A stretch of DNA of 64,000 nucleotides from Nocardia vaccinii NBRC 15922 (lineage in GTDB: Bacteria > Actinomycetota > Actinomycetes > Mycobacteriales > Mycobacteriaceae). The number at the start of each line of letters is the position of its first letter. Position 1 is the stretch's first letter. Under the pieces are notes generated by a model. The model had not been told where the DNA came from, did no database searches, and saw only the letters and a list, made by a program, of their open reading frames with translations. The translations under genes and the position numbers were made by a program. Of this stretch, positions 1 through 8,256 are shown one piece after another. The stretch is taken from the NCBI RefSeq assembly GCF_001613305.1, contig NZ_BDCC01000028.1, forward strand, positions 124,001-188,000. The letters are read 5' to 3'.

Positions 1-423
1 CTGCTGGACGGCATGCGTGAGGACGGCACGCTGACCACGATCGATTCCGAACCCGAACACCAGCGCTCGGCCCGCGACGCGTTCCGCGCCGCCGAGGTCG
101 CCCCCGCGCGCACCCGGCTGATCAACGGCCGCGCCCTGGACGTACTGCCCAGGCTCGCCGATGGCGTTTACGACCTGGTGTTCATCGATGCCGCACCACT
201 CGAGCATCCGCAGTACGTCGAACAGGGTGTCCGGTTGTTACGCGAGGGCGGCGCGATCATGTTGCACAACGCGTTACTGGGCGGGCGGGTGCCCGATCCG
301 TCGCAACGGGACGCCGCTACCCAGGCGGTGCGCGCGGCCACTCGGGCGATCGCCGAGGATCCGCGGTTGACGAGTGTGCTGATTCCGCTCGGCGACGGCT
401 TGCTCTGCGCTTCGCGCGGATAG
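1..423 (+). CDS. Class I SAM-dependent O-methyltransferase (5' end outside window)
   Basis: The frame is open from the first base, so the N-terminus lies upstream. The visible 140 residues look like the C-terminal two-thirds of a catechol/caffeoyl-CoA-type O-methyltransferase. An acidic strand end (TTIDSEPEH) would follow the SAM-binding loop, VFIDAAP carries the acidic metal or substrate position, and GGAIMLHNALLGG forms the next strand-turn. Family members methylate hydroxyl groups on small, often aromatic, molecules in the cytosol using SAM and a divalent cation. The substrate cannot be read here. The related M. tuberculosis gene Rv1220c also lies beside the TetR/ABC cluster that follows. 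Fold assignment is fairly secure; specificity is unknown. Confidence 0.8.
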   Translation: MLDGMREDGTLTTIDSEPEHQRSARDAFRAAEVAPARTRLINGRALDVLPRLADGVYDLVFIDAAPLEHPQYVEQGVRLLREGGAIMLHNALLGGRVPDPSQRDAATQAVRAATRAIAEDPRLTSVLIPLGDGLLCASRG

Positions 424-511
424 CACCGCAGGTCACAGGCCCGATCGCGGTTCGTCGCGCCGAACCGCGAGTACGACACGCCGGAAAAACCGGACAACTC
501 TTGCGTGCGGA

Positions 512-547
512 TTGAACGGCTGTTTAGTATATTGAACATGTGTTTAA
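512..547 (+). promoter_or_regulatory. tetR promoter with alternating palindromic half-sites
   Basis: This is an AT-rich island just before the TetR gene. Half-sites TTGAAC (512-517), TGTTTAG (521-527), TTGAACA (532-538) and TGTTTAA (541-547) alternate in orientation. The inner pair forms the imperfect 18-bp palindrome TGTTTAGTATATTGAACA (521-538, 14 of 18 positions symmetric). A -10-like TATATT (528-533) is followed by exactly six bases and then the GTG start, which fits a leaderless transcript. A repressor bound here would cover the -10 and the start codon, so autoregulation is likely. This is inference from sequence. Confidence 0.55.
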
Positions 548-1247
548 AGATGTCGCCGTACCGGAAGGATCCCCCGAGGATCTGAGTACTCGCGCCCGCA
601 TCCGTGAGGCCGCGATAACAATTTTCGGGGAGCAGGGTTTCGGGGTCGGGGTGCGTGCCATCGCCGCCGCGGCGGGCGTGTCACCCGGCCTGGTCAACCA
701 TCATTTCGGCTCGAAGGACGGGCTGCGGCAGGCATGCGACGACCATGTCCGCGGGTTCATCCGCAAGGCCAAGATGGAGTACATGAGCAACCCGTCTCCG
801 AAGGGGCTGCTGCAGGCGATGGCCGAGGTCGAGGAGTTCGCGCCGTACCTGGCCTACCTGATGCGCACCCTGCAGGCCGGCGGTCCGCTGGCGGTCGAGA
901 TGTTCGACCACATGATCGCCGATATGGAGACCTATCTGAAGGTCGGCATCGAGAACGGGTCGTTGCGGGCGCCGCTCGACCTGAAGGCGACCGCTCGCTA
1001 CATGGGCCTGCAGAACGGCGGGGGCTTCCTGTTGTTCATGCAGCTCTATCTCGCCCGGCACGACGGCGTGCCCGACTATCCGAAGATGCTGCGGGAGTAC
1101 GCCGACGTGATGATGCTGCCCGCGATCGACCTCTACACCAACGGCCTGCTCACCGATTCGATGGCGCTGGACACCTTGCTGTCCGGCCGCGAAAGCACTG
1201 ACGCACAACATATTCCACCCACGAACCCATCCGGTGCGGGGGGCTGA
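540..1247 (+). CDS. TetR-family transcriptional regulator of the adjacent ABC efflux pair
   Basis: This 235-residue protein has an N-terminal TetR helix-turn-helix: GVRAIAAAAGVSPGLVNHHF, ending in the typical HHFGSKDGL, at about residues 38-64. A helical ligand-binding and dimerisation domain follows. It is predicted to be a cytosolic dimeric repressor released by a small molecule. The GTG start is preferred because no Shine-Dalgarno is visible and a -10-like box sits six bases upstream. The gene is followed by an ABC ATPase and permease on the same strand. The M. tuberculosis counterpart Rv1219c is known as a repressor of the homologous Rv1218c-Rv1217c multidrug efflux genes, so the same circuit is inferred here. 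The inducer is unknown. Confidence 0.88.
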   Translation: MFKDVAVPEGSPEDLSTRARIREAAITIFGEQGFGVGVRAIAAAAGVSPGLVNHHFGSKDGLRQACDDHVRGFIRKAKMEYMSNPSPKGLLQAMAEVEEFAPYLAYLMRTLQAGGPLAVEMFDHMIADMETYLKVGIENGSLRAPLDLKATARYMGLQNGGGFLLFMQLYLARHDGVPDYPKMLREYADVMMLPAIDLYTNGLLTDSMALDTLLSGRESTDAQHIPPTNPSGAGG

Positions 1248-1302
1248 TTCCGGGGACGAATCCCGCGGAGTCACGGTCCGCGCCACGAATACAGGAGATC
1301 CG

Positions 1303-2235
1303 ATGTCATCGGCAATCGTCGTCCGGCAGTTGCACAAACATTTCGGACAGGTACGCGCCCTCGACGGTCTCGATCTGGACGTCGTCGAGGGGGAGGTGCA
1401 CGGCTTTCTGGGCCCCAACGGCGCGGGGAAGTCGACCACCATCCGGATTCTGCTGGGCATCCTGACCCACACGTCCGGCACCGCCGAGATCCTGGGGCGC
1501 GACCCGTGGACCGACGCGGTCGCACTGCACCGCGATATCGCTTATGTACCAGGCGATGTCACGTTGTGGCCGTCGCTGTCCGGCGGGGAGACCATCGATC
1601 TGCTCGCCCGGATGCGCGGTGGGCTGGACGCCGATCGCCGGGCCGAGCTGATCGAGCGTTTCGAACTGGATCCGCGCAAGAAGGCGCGAACCTATTCCAA
1701 GGGCAATCGGCAGAAGGTCGCCCTGGTCTCGGCCTTCTCCTCGCGGGCCCGGCTGCTACTGCTGGACGAGCCCACCTCGGGCCTGGACCCGTTGATGGAG
1801 CAGGTATTTCGCGAATGTGCCCGCGAGGCTGCCGAGCGCGGGGTGACGGTGCTGCTGTCCAGCCACATCCTTTCCGAGGTCGAGGCGCTGTGCGACCGGG
1901 TCACCATCATCCGCGCCGGGAAGACCGTGGAGAGCGGTTCGCTCACGGAGATGCGGCATCTGAGCCGCACCTCGATCAAGGCCGAATTGATCGGTGACCC
2001 AGGCGATCTGAGTCGGATCGCGGGTGTGGAGGACATCAACGTCACCGATCACACGTTGAGCTGTCAGGTCGACGGCGAACATCTCGGTGAGCTGATCCGC
2101 GTGCTCGGCGACGCGGGCGTGCGGAGTCTGGTCAGCCAGCCGCCGACACTGGAAGAGCTGTTCCTGCGCCACTATTCGCTCGACGCCGATGCCTCGTCCG
2201 CCGACGGCCATCACCTCGCGGAGGCGGCGAAATGA
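1303..2235 (+). CDS. ABC transporter ATP-binding protein (efflux, Rv1218c-like)
   Basis: This 310-residue nucleotide-binding subunit carries Walker A GPNGAGKST, an ABC signature region reading YSKGNRQKV, Walker B LLLLDEPTSGLDP and the switch histidine in LLSSHILSEVE. The signature departs from the usual LSGGQ form, as is common in drug-export ATPases of this subgroup. The ATG at 1303 is chosen because AGGAG lies nine bases upstream; an in-frame start at 1234 would add 23 unconserved-looking residues and overlap the TetR gene. The stop overlaps the permease start (ATGA), so the two are translationally coupled. It should power export by the next gene product at the membrane. Substrates in M. 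tuberculosis are diverse drugs; here they are inferred. Confidence 0.9.
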   Translation: MSSAIVVRQLHKHFGQVRALDGLDLDVVEGEVHGFLGPNGAGKSTTIRILLGILTHTSGTAEILGRDPWTDAVALHRDIAYVPGDVTLWPSLSGGETIDLLARMRGGLDADRRAELIERFELDPRKKARTYSKGNRQKVALVSAFSSRARLLLLDEPTSGLDPLMEQVFRECAREAAERGVTVLLSSHILSEVEALCDRVTIIRAGKTVESGSLTEMRHLSRTSIKAELIGDPGDLSRIAGVEDINVTDHTLSCQVDGEHLGELIRVLGDAGVRSLVSQPPTLEELFLRHYSLDADASSADGHHLAEAAK

Positions 2236-3890
2236 GCACAGCGACCCTGGCCGGACCTATCGGCCGTGCCGAATCATCCAGTACGGCATCGGAATTCACT
2301 GGTACCTGGCGGCTGCTGCGGCTGTATCTGCGGCGTGATCGGGTCGTGCTGCCGCTGTGGGTGCTGCTACTGTCCCTGCCGCTCGGCAGCGTCTACGTCA
2401 AGAGCACCGAAAAGGTGTACTCGAGTCCGGATCAGTTGGCGCACTTCGCGCATACGATCAACACCAGTCCCGCCCAGCTGGCCATGTACGGGCCGGTCTA
2501 CAACACGACATCCGGCGCGGCCGCCGGACTGTGGAAGGCCGGGATGTTCTTCACCATCATCGGCATCGCGACGATTCTGACCGTCATTCGGCACACTCGC
2601 GCCGAGGAGGAGACCGGTCGCGAGGAGTTGCTGGCCTCGACCAGGGTCGGTCGTCTGGCCAATCTCACTGCCGCGCTGCTGGTTTCGTGTACCGGCGCAC
2701 TGGCCACCGGTCTGCTCGCGGTGGTCAGCATCAAGGGGGCGGGCGTGGATGCGCACGGGGCCTTGGCCTTCGGGCTCGCGCTGGCCGGATCGGGCATGGT
2801 GTTCGCCGCCGTCGGCGCCGTGGCCGCCCAACTGTCCGCGAGTGCGCGCACCGCCCGCGGGGTCGCCTTCGCCGTACTCGCGGTGACCTACGTGCTGCGC
2901 GCGGTCGGTGATGCGCGCGCCGCCGACGGCCCCGCCGCTCCGCTCAGCTGGTTCTCCCCGCAGGGCTGGTCGATTCAGGTGCGTGCGCTCTCCGGGGATC
3001 ACTGGTGGATTCTGCTGCTGCACCTGGCGACCACGATCGTGCTGATCGGAGTGGCGTATGCGCTGCTGCGGCGGCGTGACATCGGGAGCGGGCTGATCGC
3101 CGAACGTCCCGGTGCGCCCGTCGCCGCGGCGGCTCTGTCCGGACCCTTCGGGCTGGCCTGGCGGCTGCAGCGCGGCACCCTCGTGGCGTGGGCCGTAGGG
3201 CTCGGGCTGTACGGGTTGGTCATCGGCAGCGTCGTCAACGGGATCGCGAACGAGGTCGGCGGCAGTAAAGCGGTGCAGGACATCATCGCTCGGATGGGCG
3301 GGGCCAGTGCGATCGAGGACGCCTTCATCACGACCGCGTTCACGCTGCTGGGCCTGGCCGCGGCCGCCTACGCGATCTCGGCCACGCTGCGGCTGAATTC
3401 GGAAGAGTCGGCCGACCGCGCGGAGGTTGTGCTGACCGGATCGGTCGGCCGGATCCGCTGGGCCGCCTCGCATCTGGTGTTCGCGCTGCTGGGACCGGTT
3501 GTGCTGCTGCTGGTCTCGGGCGGGCTGGCCGGCCTGGCGTACGGGATCGCCGCGCACGATATCGGCGGCAAGGTGCCGCGGGTGCTGGGTGCGGCGCTCG
3601 TGCAACTGCCTGCCGTCTGGCTCTTCACCGGCGCCGCGGTACTGCTGTTCGGGGTGCTGCCGCGCTGGGCCTCGGTGGCCTGGGGCGTGTTCACCGCTGG
3701 CGTGGCGTTGTTCCTGCTCGGCTCGATCGCCGGTATGCCGCAATGGGTTCTGGACATCGACCCGTACAGCCATCTGCCGAAACTGCCCGCCGAACCGTTC
3801 GCCTGGACTCCGGTCGTCACCCTGGTGGTGATCGCCGCCGCGCTGCTCGGCGCCGGGGCGTACGCCTTCCGGCGGCGGGATCTTCGCTGA
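2232..3890 (+). CDS. ABC transporter permease (Rv1217c-like efflux protein)
   Basis: This 552-residue integral membrane protein has two similar halves of about six hydrophobic segments each. The first half begins with LWVLLLSLPLGSVYV, and the second begins after about residue 310 with LVAWAVGLGLYGLVI. Each half contains the motif RAEEE/SADRAEVVLTGSVGR or EETGREELLASTRVGR, an internal duplication typical of this permease family. It starts inside the stop codon of the ATPase gene and should form the membrane channel of that exporter. The gene is followed 24 bases downstream by a strong hairpin, so the tetR-ATPase-permease operon probably ends here. Family assignment is good; the exported compounds are unknown. 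Confidence 0.88.
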   Translation: MSTATLAGPIGRAESSSTASEFTGTWRLLRLYLRRDRVVLPLWVLLLSLPLGSVYVKSTEKVYSSPDQLAHFAHTINTSPAQLAMYGPVYNTTSGAAAGLWKAGMFFTIIGIATILTVIRHTRAEEETGREELLASTRVGRLANLTAALLVSCTGALATGLLAVVSIKGAGVDAHGALAFGLALAGSGMVFAAVGAVAAQLSASARTARGVAFAVLAVTYVLRAVGDARAADGPAAPLSWFSPQGWSIQVRALSGDHWWILLLHLATTIVLIGVAYALLRRRDIGSGLIAERPGAPVAAAALSGPFGLAWRLQRGTLVAWAVGLGLYGLVIGSVVNGIANEVGGSKAVQDIIARMGGASAIEDAFITTAFTLLGLAAAAYAISATLRLNSEESADRAEVVLTGSVGRIRWAASHLVFALLGPVVLLLVSGGLAGLAYGIAAHDIGGKVPRVLGAALVQLPAVWLFTGAAVLLFGVLPRWASVAWGVFTAGVALFLLGSIAGMPQWVLDIDPYSHLPKLPAEPFAWTPVVTLVVIAAALLGAGAYAFRRRDLR

Positions 3891-3913
3891 GAGTTCGTTC
3901 GCGGATTCCATTC

Positions 3914-3945
3914 GATACGCCCCCGCTCCGATCCGGGGGCGTATC
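3914..3945 (+). terminator. Intrinsic terminator of the ABC efflux operon
   Basis: A perfect 12-bp inverted repeat, GATACGCCCCCG (3914-3925) and CGGGGGCGTATC (3934-3945), encloses an 8-base loop. A pyrimidine-rich, T-containing stretch follows on the plus strand. It lies 24 bases after the permease stop. Confidence 0.75.
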
Positions 3946-4048
3946 CTTCTTCGTCGGATCGCTCCAAGTCTGTGCAACCACCTGCCCTACGGCTACCCGC
4001 AGAAAGCCGCCGCGCAGCCGGTCGAGTGGTCACGAGGGGTGACGCGGC

Positions 4049-4285
4049 ATGATCGAATTCGTGGAAATCCAGGACGAACTGGGTGAGCACATGCCCGGCG
4101 GCTTCATCGGGCCACTGCTGGTGGTCTTCGGTCTGGTGGTCGCCGTCGCGCTCCTGGTCCTACTTCTGGTCAGCGGCGCCCACTTCGACGACCAGCAATC
4201 CTCGGTCCTCACCACCCCCGGCACCTGCGCCCCCTTCTGCGCCGCCGACCCCACCGCCACACCGCCATCCGTACATCCGAGTTGA
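4049..4285 (+). CDS. Small single-pass membrane protein with PGTCxPFC tail (copy 1)
   Basis: This 78-residue protein has an N-terminal polar stretch, one long hydrophobic segment (about residues 20-43, GPLLVVFGLVVAVALLVLLL) and a short Pro/Thr-rich tail ending with TPGTCAPFCAADPTATPP. No domain is recognised. The neighbouring gene at 4478 has the same architecture and the same PGTC-x-PFC-x-A motif, which argues that both are real genes made by duplication. A purine-rich GAGGGGTGA lies about ten bases before the ATG. Topology would put the two-cysteine tail outside or inside depending on orientation; the acidic N-terminus and the basic-poor tail give no clear rule. Function unknown; possibly a disulfide or metal-binding tail. 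Confidence 0.6.
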   Translation: MIEFVEIQDELGEHMPGGFIGPLLVVFGLVVAVALLVLLLVSGAHFDDQQSSVLTTPGTCAPFCAADPTATPPSVHPS

Positions 4286-4477
4286 CCGATTTCGGCCTGC
4301 CGAGCCCGCGCCGCAGGGCGACCGGATTCTCGCGATTCGACACCGGTTGCGGCGCGAACCCCGACCGCTCACCCGGGCTGACCAGCGTGCCGACCGATCC
4401 GGAACCTCCGGCCACCGGATTCGTCCCGAACCGATATCATTGGGGCAGTTCGCGATTCGGTTGTGGGGTGATGGGCA

Positions 4478-4705
4478 GTGGTGATCCAGCGTGCAATCCT
4501 TATCGAGGTCTTGCCGCGCGGTTGGATCGTGCTCGTCGGAGTGGTCCTCGGCTTCGCCGTCTTCGTCGCCCTTCTGGTCATGCTTCTGGTGACCGGCGGG
4601 TTCAGCGGTCGTCACTCCACGACTCCCACGCCCACCCCGACCCCGGGTACCTGCTATCCCTTCTGCACGGCGGGGCCGAATACGCCTCCGCCGGGCTGGA
4701 AGTAG
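4478..4705 (+). CDS. Small single-pass membrane protein with PGTCxPFC tail (copy 2)
   Basis: This protein is 75 residues from the GTG at 4478 (74 from the next codon, also GTG). A hydrophobic segment WIVLVGVVLGFAVFVALLVM at about residues 16-38 is followed by a Thr/Pro repeat (TPTPTPTPGTC) and then YPFCTAGPNTPPP. The tail matches the first copy at TPGTC-x-PFC-x-A-x-P. A GGGGTGA element lies just upstream. It is separated from copy 1 by about 190 bases, so it is a tandem paralogue rather than a frameshifted part of the same gene. Outside the motif and the membrane segment the two proteins share little, suggesting selection on the cysteine tail. Function unknown. Confidence 0.6.
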   Translation: MVIQRAILIEVLPRGWIVLVGVVLGFAVFVALLVMLLVTGGFSGRHSTTPTPTPTPGTCYPFCTAGPNTPPPGWK

Positions 4706-4823
4706 CGTTCGGCTCGGACAACCCTCGACTGGTGGCCGATCCGCCGCCCTATCGGCCCGCCGCCACCCTGCGCGGCCCTCGGCATCCGTGGGTCGACGTG
4801 GATCGAATCCTGCCCTGACCCGG

Positions 4824-6038
4824 CTACACCCAGACACCTTTGCCGACGGTCACCACGCCCCCGTTGCTGACGGCGAATCGCTCACGGTCCCGCTCCAGGT
4901 CGACACCGATTATCTCGCCCTCGCCGACCATGACGTTCTTGTCCAGGATCGCGCGCCGCACCACCGCCCCGCGGCCCACTCGCACGCCGGGGAGCAGGAC
5001 GCTGCCCTCGACGGTCGCGCCGTCCTCGACGAACACATTCGAGCTGAGTACGGAATTGCGGACCGTGGCGGCGGACAGGATGCTGCCGGAGCCGACTATG
5101 GACTCCTGGGCCAAACCGCCCTGGGCGAATTTGGCGGGTGGGAAGTTTTCCGCGGCGCCGCGGATGGGCCAGTGCCGGTTGTAGAGGTTGAAGACGGGGT
5201 GCACCGAGACCAGGTCCATGTGGGCGTCGTAGAAGGCATCGATGGTGCCGACGTCGCGCCAGTAGCCGCGGTCGCGGTCGGTGGAACCCGGGACGTCGTT
5301 CTCGGCGAAGTCGTAGACCCCGGCCTCACCCTGGGAGACCAGGGTCGGGATGATGTTGCCGCCCATGTCGTGATCGGAATCCGAATCGTCGGCGTCGGCG
5401 CGTATCGCGTCCACCAGCGCTTTGGTGGTGAATACATAATTGCCCATCGAGGCGAAGGTCATATTCGGATCGTCCGGGATGCCGGGCGGATGGGCGGGTT
5501 TCTCCAGGAATTGGGTGATCCGGCCGGATTCGTCGGAATCGATACAACCGAACGCGCCGGCCTCGCTGCGCGGCACCCGAATTCCGGCCACGGTCACCCC
5601 GGCACCGGAATCGATGTGATGGGCAACCAGCTGTTCGGGGTCCATCCGGTACACGTGGTCCGCGCCGAACACCACGATGTAGTCGGGATCCTCGTCGTAG
5701 ATCAGATTGAGCGACTGCATGATCGCGTCGGCGCTGCCGGTGTACCAGCGCGGCCCCAGACGCTGCTGCGCGGGGACCGGGGTGATGTATTCGCCGCCGA
5801 AACCCGACAGCCGCCAGGTCTGCGAGATATGCCGGTCCAGCGAATGTGACTTGTACTGGGTGAGAACGCATATCCGCAGATATCCGGCGTTGACCAGATT
5901 GGACAGCACGAAATCGATCAGCCGGTACGCACCCCCGAACGGGACCGCGGGTTTGGCGCGATCCTTGGTGAGCGGGAACAGGCGCTTGCCCTCACCACCG
6001 GCGAGCACGATCCCGAGTACGTGCGGCTGGCTCCTCAC
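4824..6038 (-). CDS. glgC: Glucose-1-phosphate adenylyltransferase (ADP-glucose pyrophosphorylase)
   Basis: This 404-residue enzyme makes ADP-glucose and pyrophosphate from ATP and glucose-1-phosphate in the cytosol. The N-terminal nucleotidyltransferase domain opens with VLAGGEGKRLFPLT, followed by the substrate-binding KPAVPFGG. YSQIFTE-like elements are absent, so it is not another nucleotidyltransferase type. The C-terminal third is a left-handed beta-helix of hexapeptide repeats (for example GSVLLPGVRVGRGAVVR). The GTG start is preceded by TAGGTT-N6, consistent with a leaderless transcript. It is divergent from glgA, which uses ADP-glucose to make maltose-1-phosphate or glucan, so the two form a glycogen/alpha-glucan module. 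Confidence 0.96.
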   Translation of the reverse strand: MRSQPHVLGIVLAGGEGKRLFPLTKDRAKPAVPFGGAYRLIDFVLSNLVNAGYLRICVLTQYKSHSLDRHISQTWRLSGFGGEYITPVPAQQRLGPRWYTGSADAIMQSLNLIYDEDPDYIVVFGADHVYRMDPEQLVAHHIDSGAGVTVAGIRVPRSEAGAFGCIDSDESGRITQFLEKPAHPPGIPDDPNMTFASMGNYVFTTKALVDAIRADADDSDSDHDMGGNIIPTLVSQGEAGVYDFAENDVPGSTDRDRGYWRDVGTIDAFYDAHMDLVSVHPVFNLYNRHWPIRGAAENFPPAKFAQGGLAQESIVGSGSILSAATVRNSVLSSNVFVEDGATVEGSVLLPGVRVGRGAVVRRAILDKNVMVGEGEIIGVDLERDRERFAVSNGGVVTVGKGVWV

Positions 6039-6040
6039 GA

Positions 6041-6103
6041 GTCCAACCTACCGCCCGAGGCGGGGACGGGTGGTGATGAAGAAGGTGAACGATTAGGTTG
6101 GAC
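6041..6103. promoter_or_regulatory. Mirror-image divergent promoters of glgC and glgA
   Basis: A perfect 10-bp inverted repeat, GTCCAACCTA (6041-6050) and TAGGTTGGAC (6094-6103), brackets the 67-bp gap. Read outward on each strand it gives TAGGTT, six bases, then GTG: the start of glgC at 6038 and of glgA at 6106. TAGGTT fits the actinobacterial -10 pattern TANNNT, and the spacing places transcription start at the start codon, so both mRNAs are predicted to be leaderless. No good -35 is visible on either side. Confidence 0.6.
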
Positions 6104-6105
6104 CG

Positions 6106-7317
6106 GTGAGTCCCCGTGTACTGAGCGGCGATCCCCAGGAACGCGACCGGCTCCGGGTCGCGATGATGACTCGTGAATATCCGCCCGAGGTTTACGGCGG
6201 TGCTGGGGTGCACGTCACCCAGCTGACCGCGAAACTGCGAAGGCTGTGCGATGTGACCGTGCACTGCATGGGCATCCCCCGCAACGACGCGGTGGTGCAT
6301 CAGCCCGATCCCATGCTGTACGCGGCCAATTCCGCCATGCAGATGATGTCGGCGCAGCTGCGGATGGCCGATGCCACCGACGGTGCCGACGTTGTCCACT
6401 CGCATACCTGGTACACCGGCCTGGCCGGACATCTGGCCGGCGCGCTGTACGGGATTCCGCATGTGCTGACCGCGCATTCGCTCGAACCGCGGCGGCCGTG
6501 GAAGGCCGAGCAGCTCGGCGGCGGATACCGGTTGTCATCCTGGTCCGAGCGCAATGCGATGGAGTACGCCGACGCGATCATCGCCGTCAGCGCGGGAATG
6601 CGGCGCGATGTGCTGGACGCCTATCCGTCCATCGATCCGGACCGGGTGCACGTGGTGCACAACGGAATCGACGCACAGGTCTGGCATCCCGGCGGCCCGG
6701 TTCCCGAGGCTCGCGACGTGCTGGACGAGTTGGGTGTGCGTACGGATCTGCCGATCGTCTCGTTCGTCGGGCGGATCACCCGGCAGAAGGGCGTCGCCCA
6801 TCTGCTCGCCGCCGCCCGCGACTTCGATCCCGGAATCCAGCTCGTCCTGTGCGCCGGGGCGCCCGACACACCGCAGCTCGAGGTCGAGGTGTCGGCGGCG
6901 GTGGCGAGTCTCGCCGAACGTCGTGGGCGAGTGTTCTGGGTGCGTGAGATGCTGCCGACCGAACAGGTGCGCCAGATCCTGGCGGCCTCGTCGGTATTCG
7001 TCTGCCCCTCGGTGTACGAGCCGCTGGGCATCGTCAATCTGGAGGCGATGGCCTGCGGTACGGCGGTCGTCGCGTCGGACGTCGGCGGAATCCCGGAGGT
7101 GGTGTCCGCGGCCACCGGGCGGTTGGTGCACTACGACGGCGAAACGCCCGAGGATTTCGAGCACGGTCTGGCGGAGGCGGTCAATGCCGTCGTCGGCGAT
7201 GCGGCGCTGGTCGAATCCCTCGGTGTCGCCGGACGTGCACGCGCTATCGCCGAATTCGACTGGGCGCGGGTCGCCGCCCGCACCGTGGCACTCTACGAAC
7301 GTATCCGCAAGGGCTGA
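6106..7317 (+). CDS. glgA: ADP-glucose-dependent glycosyltransferase (GlgM/GlgA-type alpha-maltose-1-phosphate synthase)
   Basis: This 403-residue GT4-like enzyme contains MMTREYPPEVYGGAGVHV near the N-terminus, VHSHTWYTGLAGH, the hinge HNGIDAQVW, FVGRITRQKG and the EX7E motif EPLGIVNLE. The M. tuberculosis orthologue Rv1212c (GlgM) uses ADP-glucose and glucose-1-phosphate to make alpha-maltose-1-phosphate for the GlgE glucan pathway; by homology this is the likely role. The GTG start gives an N-terminal extension of about 18 residues relative to the usual start at RVAMMTREYP, but its exact leaderless spacing to TAGGTT supports it. It is divergent from glgC, its ADP-glucose supplier. Older annotation would call it glycogen synthase. 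Confidence 0.92.
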   Translation: MSPRVLSGDPQERDRLRVAMMTREYPPEVYGGAGVHVTQLTAKLRRLCDVTVHCMGIPRNDAVVHQPDPMLYAANSAMQMMSAQLRMADATDGADVVHSHTWYTGLAGHLAGALYGIPHVLTAHSLEPRRPWKAEQLGGGYRLSSWSERNAMEYADAIIAVSAGMRRDVLDAYPSIDPDRVHVVHNGIDAQVWHPGGPVPEARDVLDELGVRTDLPIVSFVGRITRQKGVAHLLAAARDFDPGIQLVLCAGAPDTPQLEVEVSAAVASLAERRGRVFWVREMLPTEQVRQILAASSVFVCPSVYEPLGIVNLEAMACGTAVVASDVGGIPEVVSAATGRLVHYDGETPEDFEHGLAEAVNAVVGDAALVESLGVAGRARAIAEFDWARVAARTVALYERIRKG

Positions 7318-7350
7318 CCGCGCCGAATTATATTGCGGCGCAACGGTCTT

Positions 7351-8238
7351 CTATGCGCCGGCAGCGGACGTGCGTTCGGGCCCGCACGCCCGGCCGAATG
7401 TGGACACCGTGACCGAGGCCGTCACCCGGACGATCTCCGGCAGGTCGGCGATCCGCTCGGCGCGCTGTTCGGCGGCGTGGTGGGCAGAGGGACCCATGGC
7501 AGCGACATCGGCGATGTCGTTGTGGGTGAGGTTCATCGAGTACTCCACGATGCCGCGCTCGCGAAGGCTGAAATGCGCGGACATCGTCTCCGCGAGGCGG
7601 TCGTCCTTGGCGGTGTCCACGCCGATCATGGCCAACGGCTCGATCAGCTCGGACAGGTGGCGCGGCGTCGGGGTGACCACCGTGACCAGGCCGTCCGGGG
7701 TGAGCGTCCGGGCGATCTCCGCGGCGTTGCGTGGTGCGAACACCGACAGCGCGTGATCGATCCGGCCGTCCCCGATCGGCAGGCCGCGCCAGGCGTCGGC
7801 GAGGATCGAGGCGGCGCGAGGGTGGGCGCGAGCGCCGCGCCGGGCGGCGGGCTTGGACACGTCCAAGGCGATCCCGTGCGCATCCGGCGCGGCGTTCAAT
7901 GCCGCGGCCAGGTAATACCCGGTACCGGCGCCGATCTCGAGAATCGAGAATGGAGACGATCGAGCGTCCCGGCGAACGGCGTCGGCCACCGCGTCGGCGA
8001 TGGGTTCGAAATGGCGCGCATCCTGAAAAGCGGCCCGTGCGTCCAGCATGGCCGCGGTATCACCGGACATTTTCGTCGACGCACCCGTCAGCAGGCTGAC
8101 GTATCCCTGCCGGGCGATATCGAAACCATGTCCGCGCGCGCAGAACAATGAACGATCGCGGACGGCCAGAACGTCACCGCATTCGGGACAGGCCAGCAAG
8201 AACGCGACCGTGGCGAGCTGTGTCGCCGGATTCACCAC
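7351..8238 (-). CDS. RlmA/TlrB-like 23S rRNA (guanine-N1)-methyltransferase
   Basis: This 295-residue protein has an N-terminal zinc-ribbon (CPECG, then CARGH about 11 residues later) followed by FDIARQGYVSLL, the signature of the RlmA family. The SAM-binding loop is ILEIGAGTGYYLAA at about residue 99, and later segments include DGRIDHALSVFAPRNAAE. Family members methylate N1 of a guanine in helix 35 of 23S rRNA (G745 in Gram-negatives, G748 in Gram-positives); the Streptomyces TlrB version affects tylosin resistance. Which base is targeted here is not readable. It lies 18 bases downstream of the DUF3117 gene on the same strand, with no clear Shine-Dalgarno of its own, so coupling is likely. 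Confidence 0.85.
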   Translation of the reverse strand: MVNPATQLATVAFLLACPECGDVLAVRDRSLFCARGHGFDIARQGYVSLLTGASTKMSGDTAAMLDARAAFQDARHFEPIADAVADAVRRDARSSPFSILEIGAGTGYYLAAALNAAPDAHGIALDVSKPAARRGARAHPRAASILADAWRGLPIGDGRIDHALSVFAPRNAAEIARTLTPDGLVTVVTPTPRHLSELIEPLAMIGVDTAKDDRLAETMSAHFSLRERGIVEYSMNLTHNDIADVAAMGPSAHHAAEQRAERIADLPEIVRVTASVTVSTFGRACGPERTSAAGA

Positions 8239-8256
8239 TTCGGGCGAGTCGAGCGA

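Noticed and set aside
4282..4818. 178-residue plus-strand ORF between the small membrane genes and glgC
   Set aside because: Overlaps the second small membrane gene and is Arg/Pro-rich as expected for a GC-rich shadow frame.
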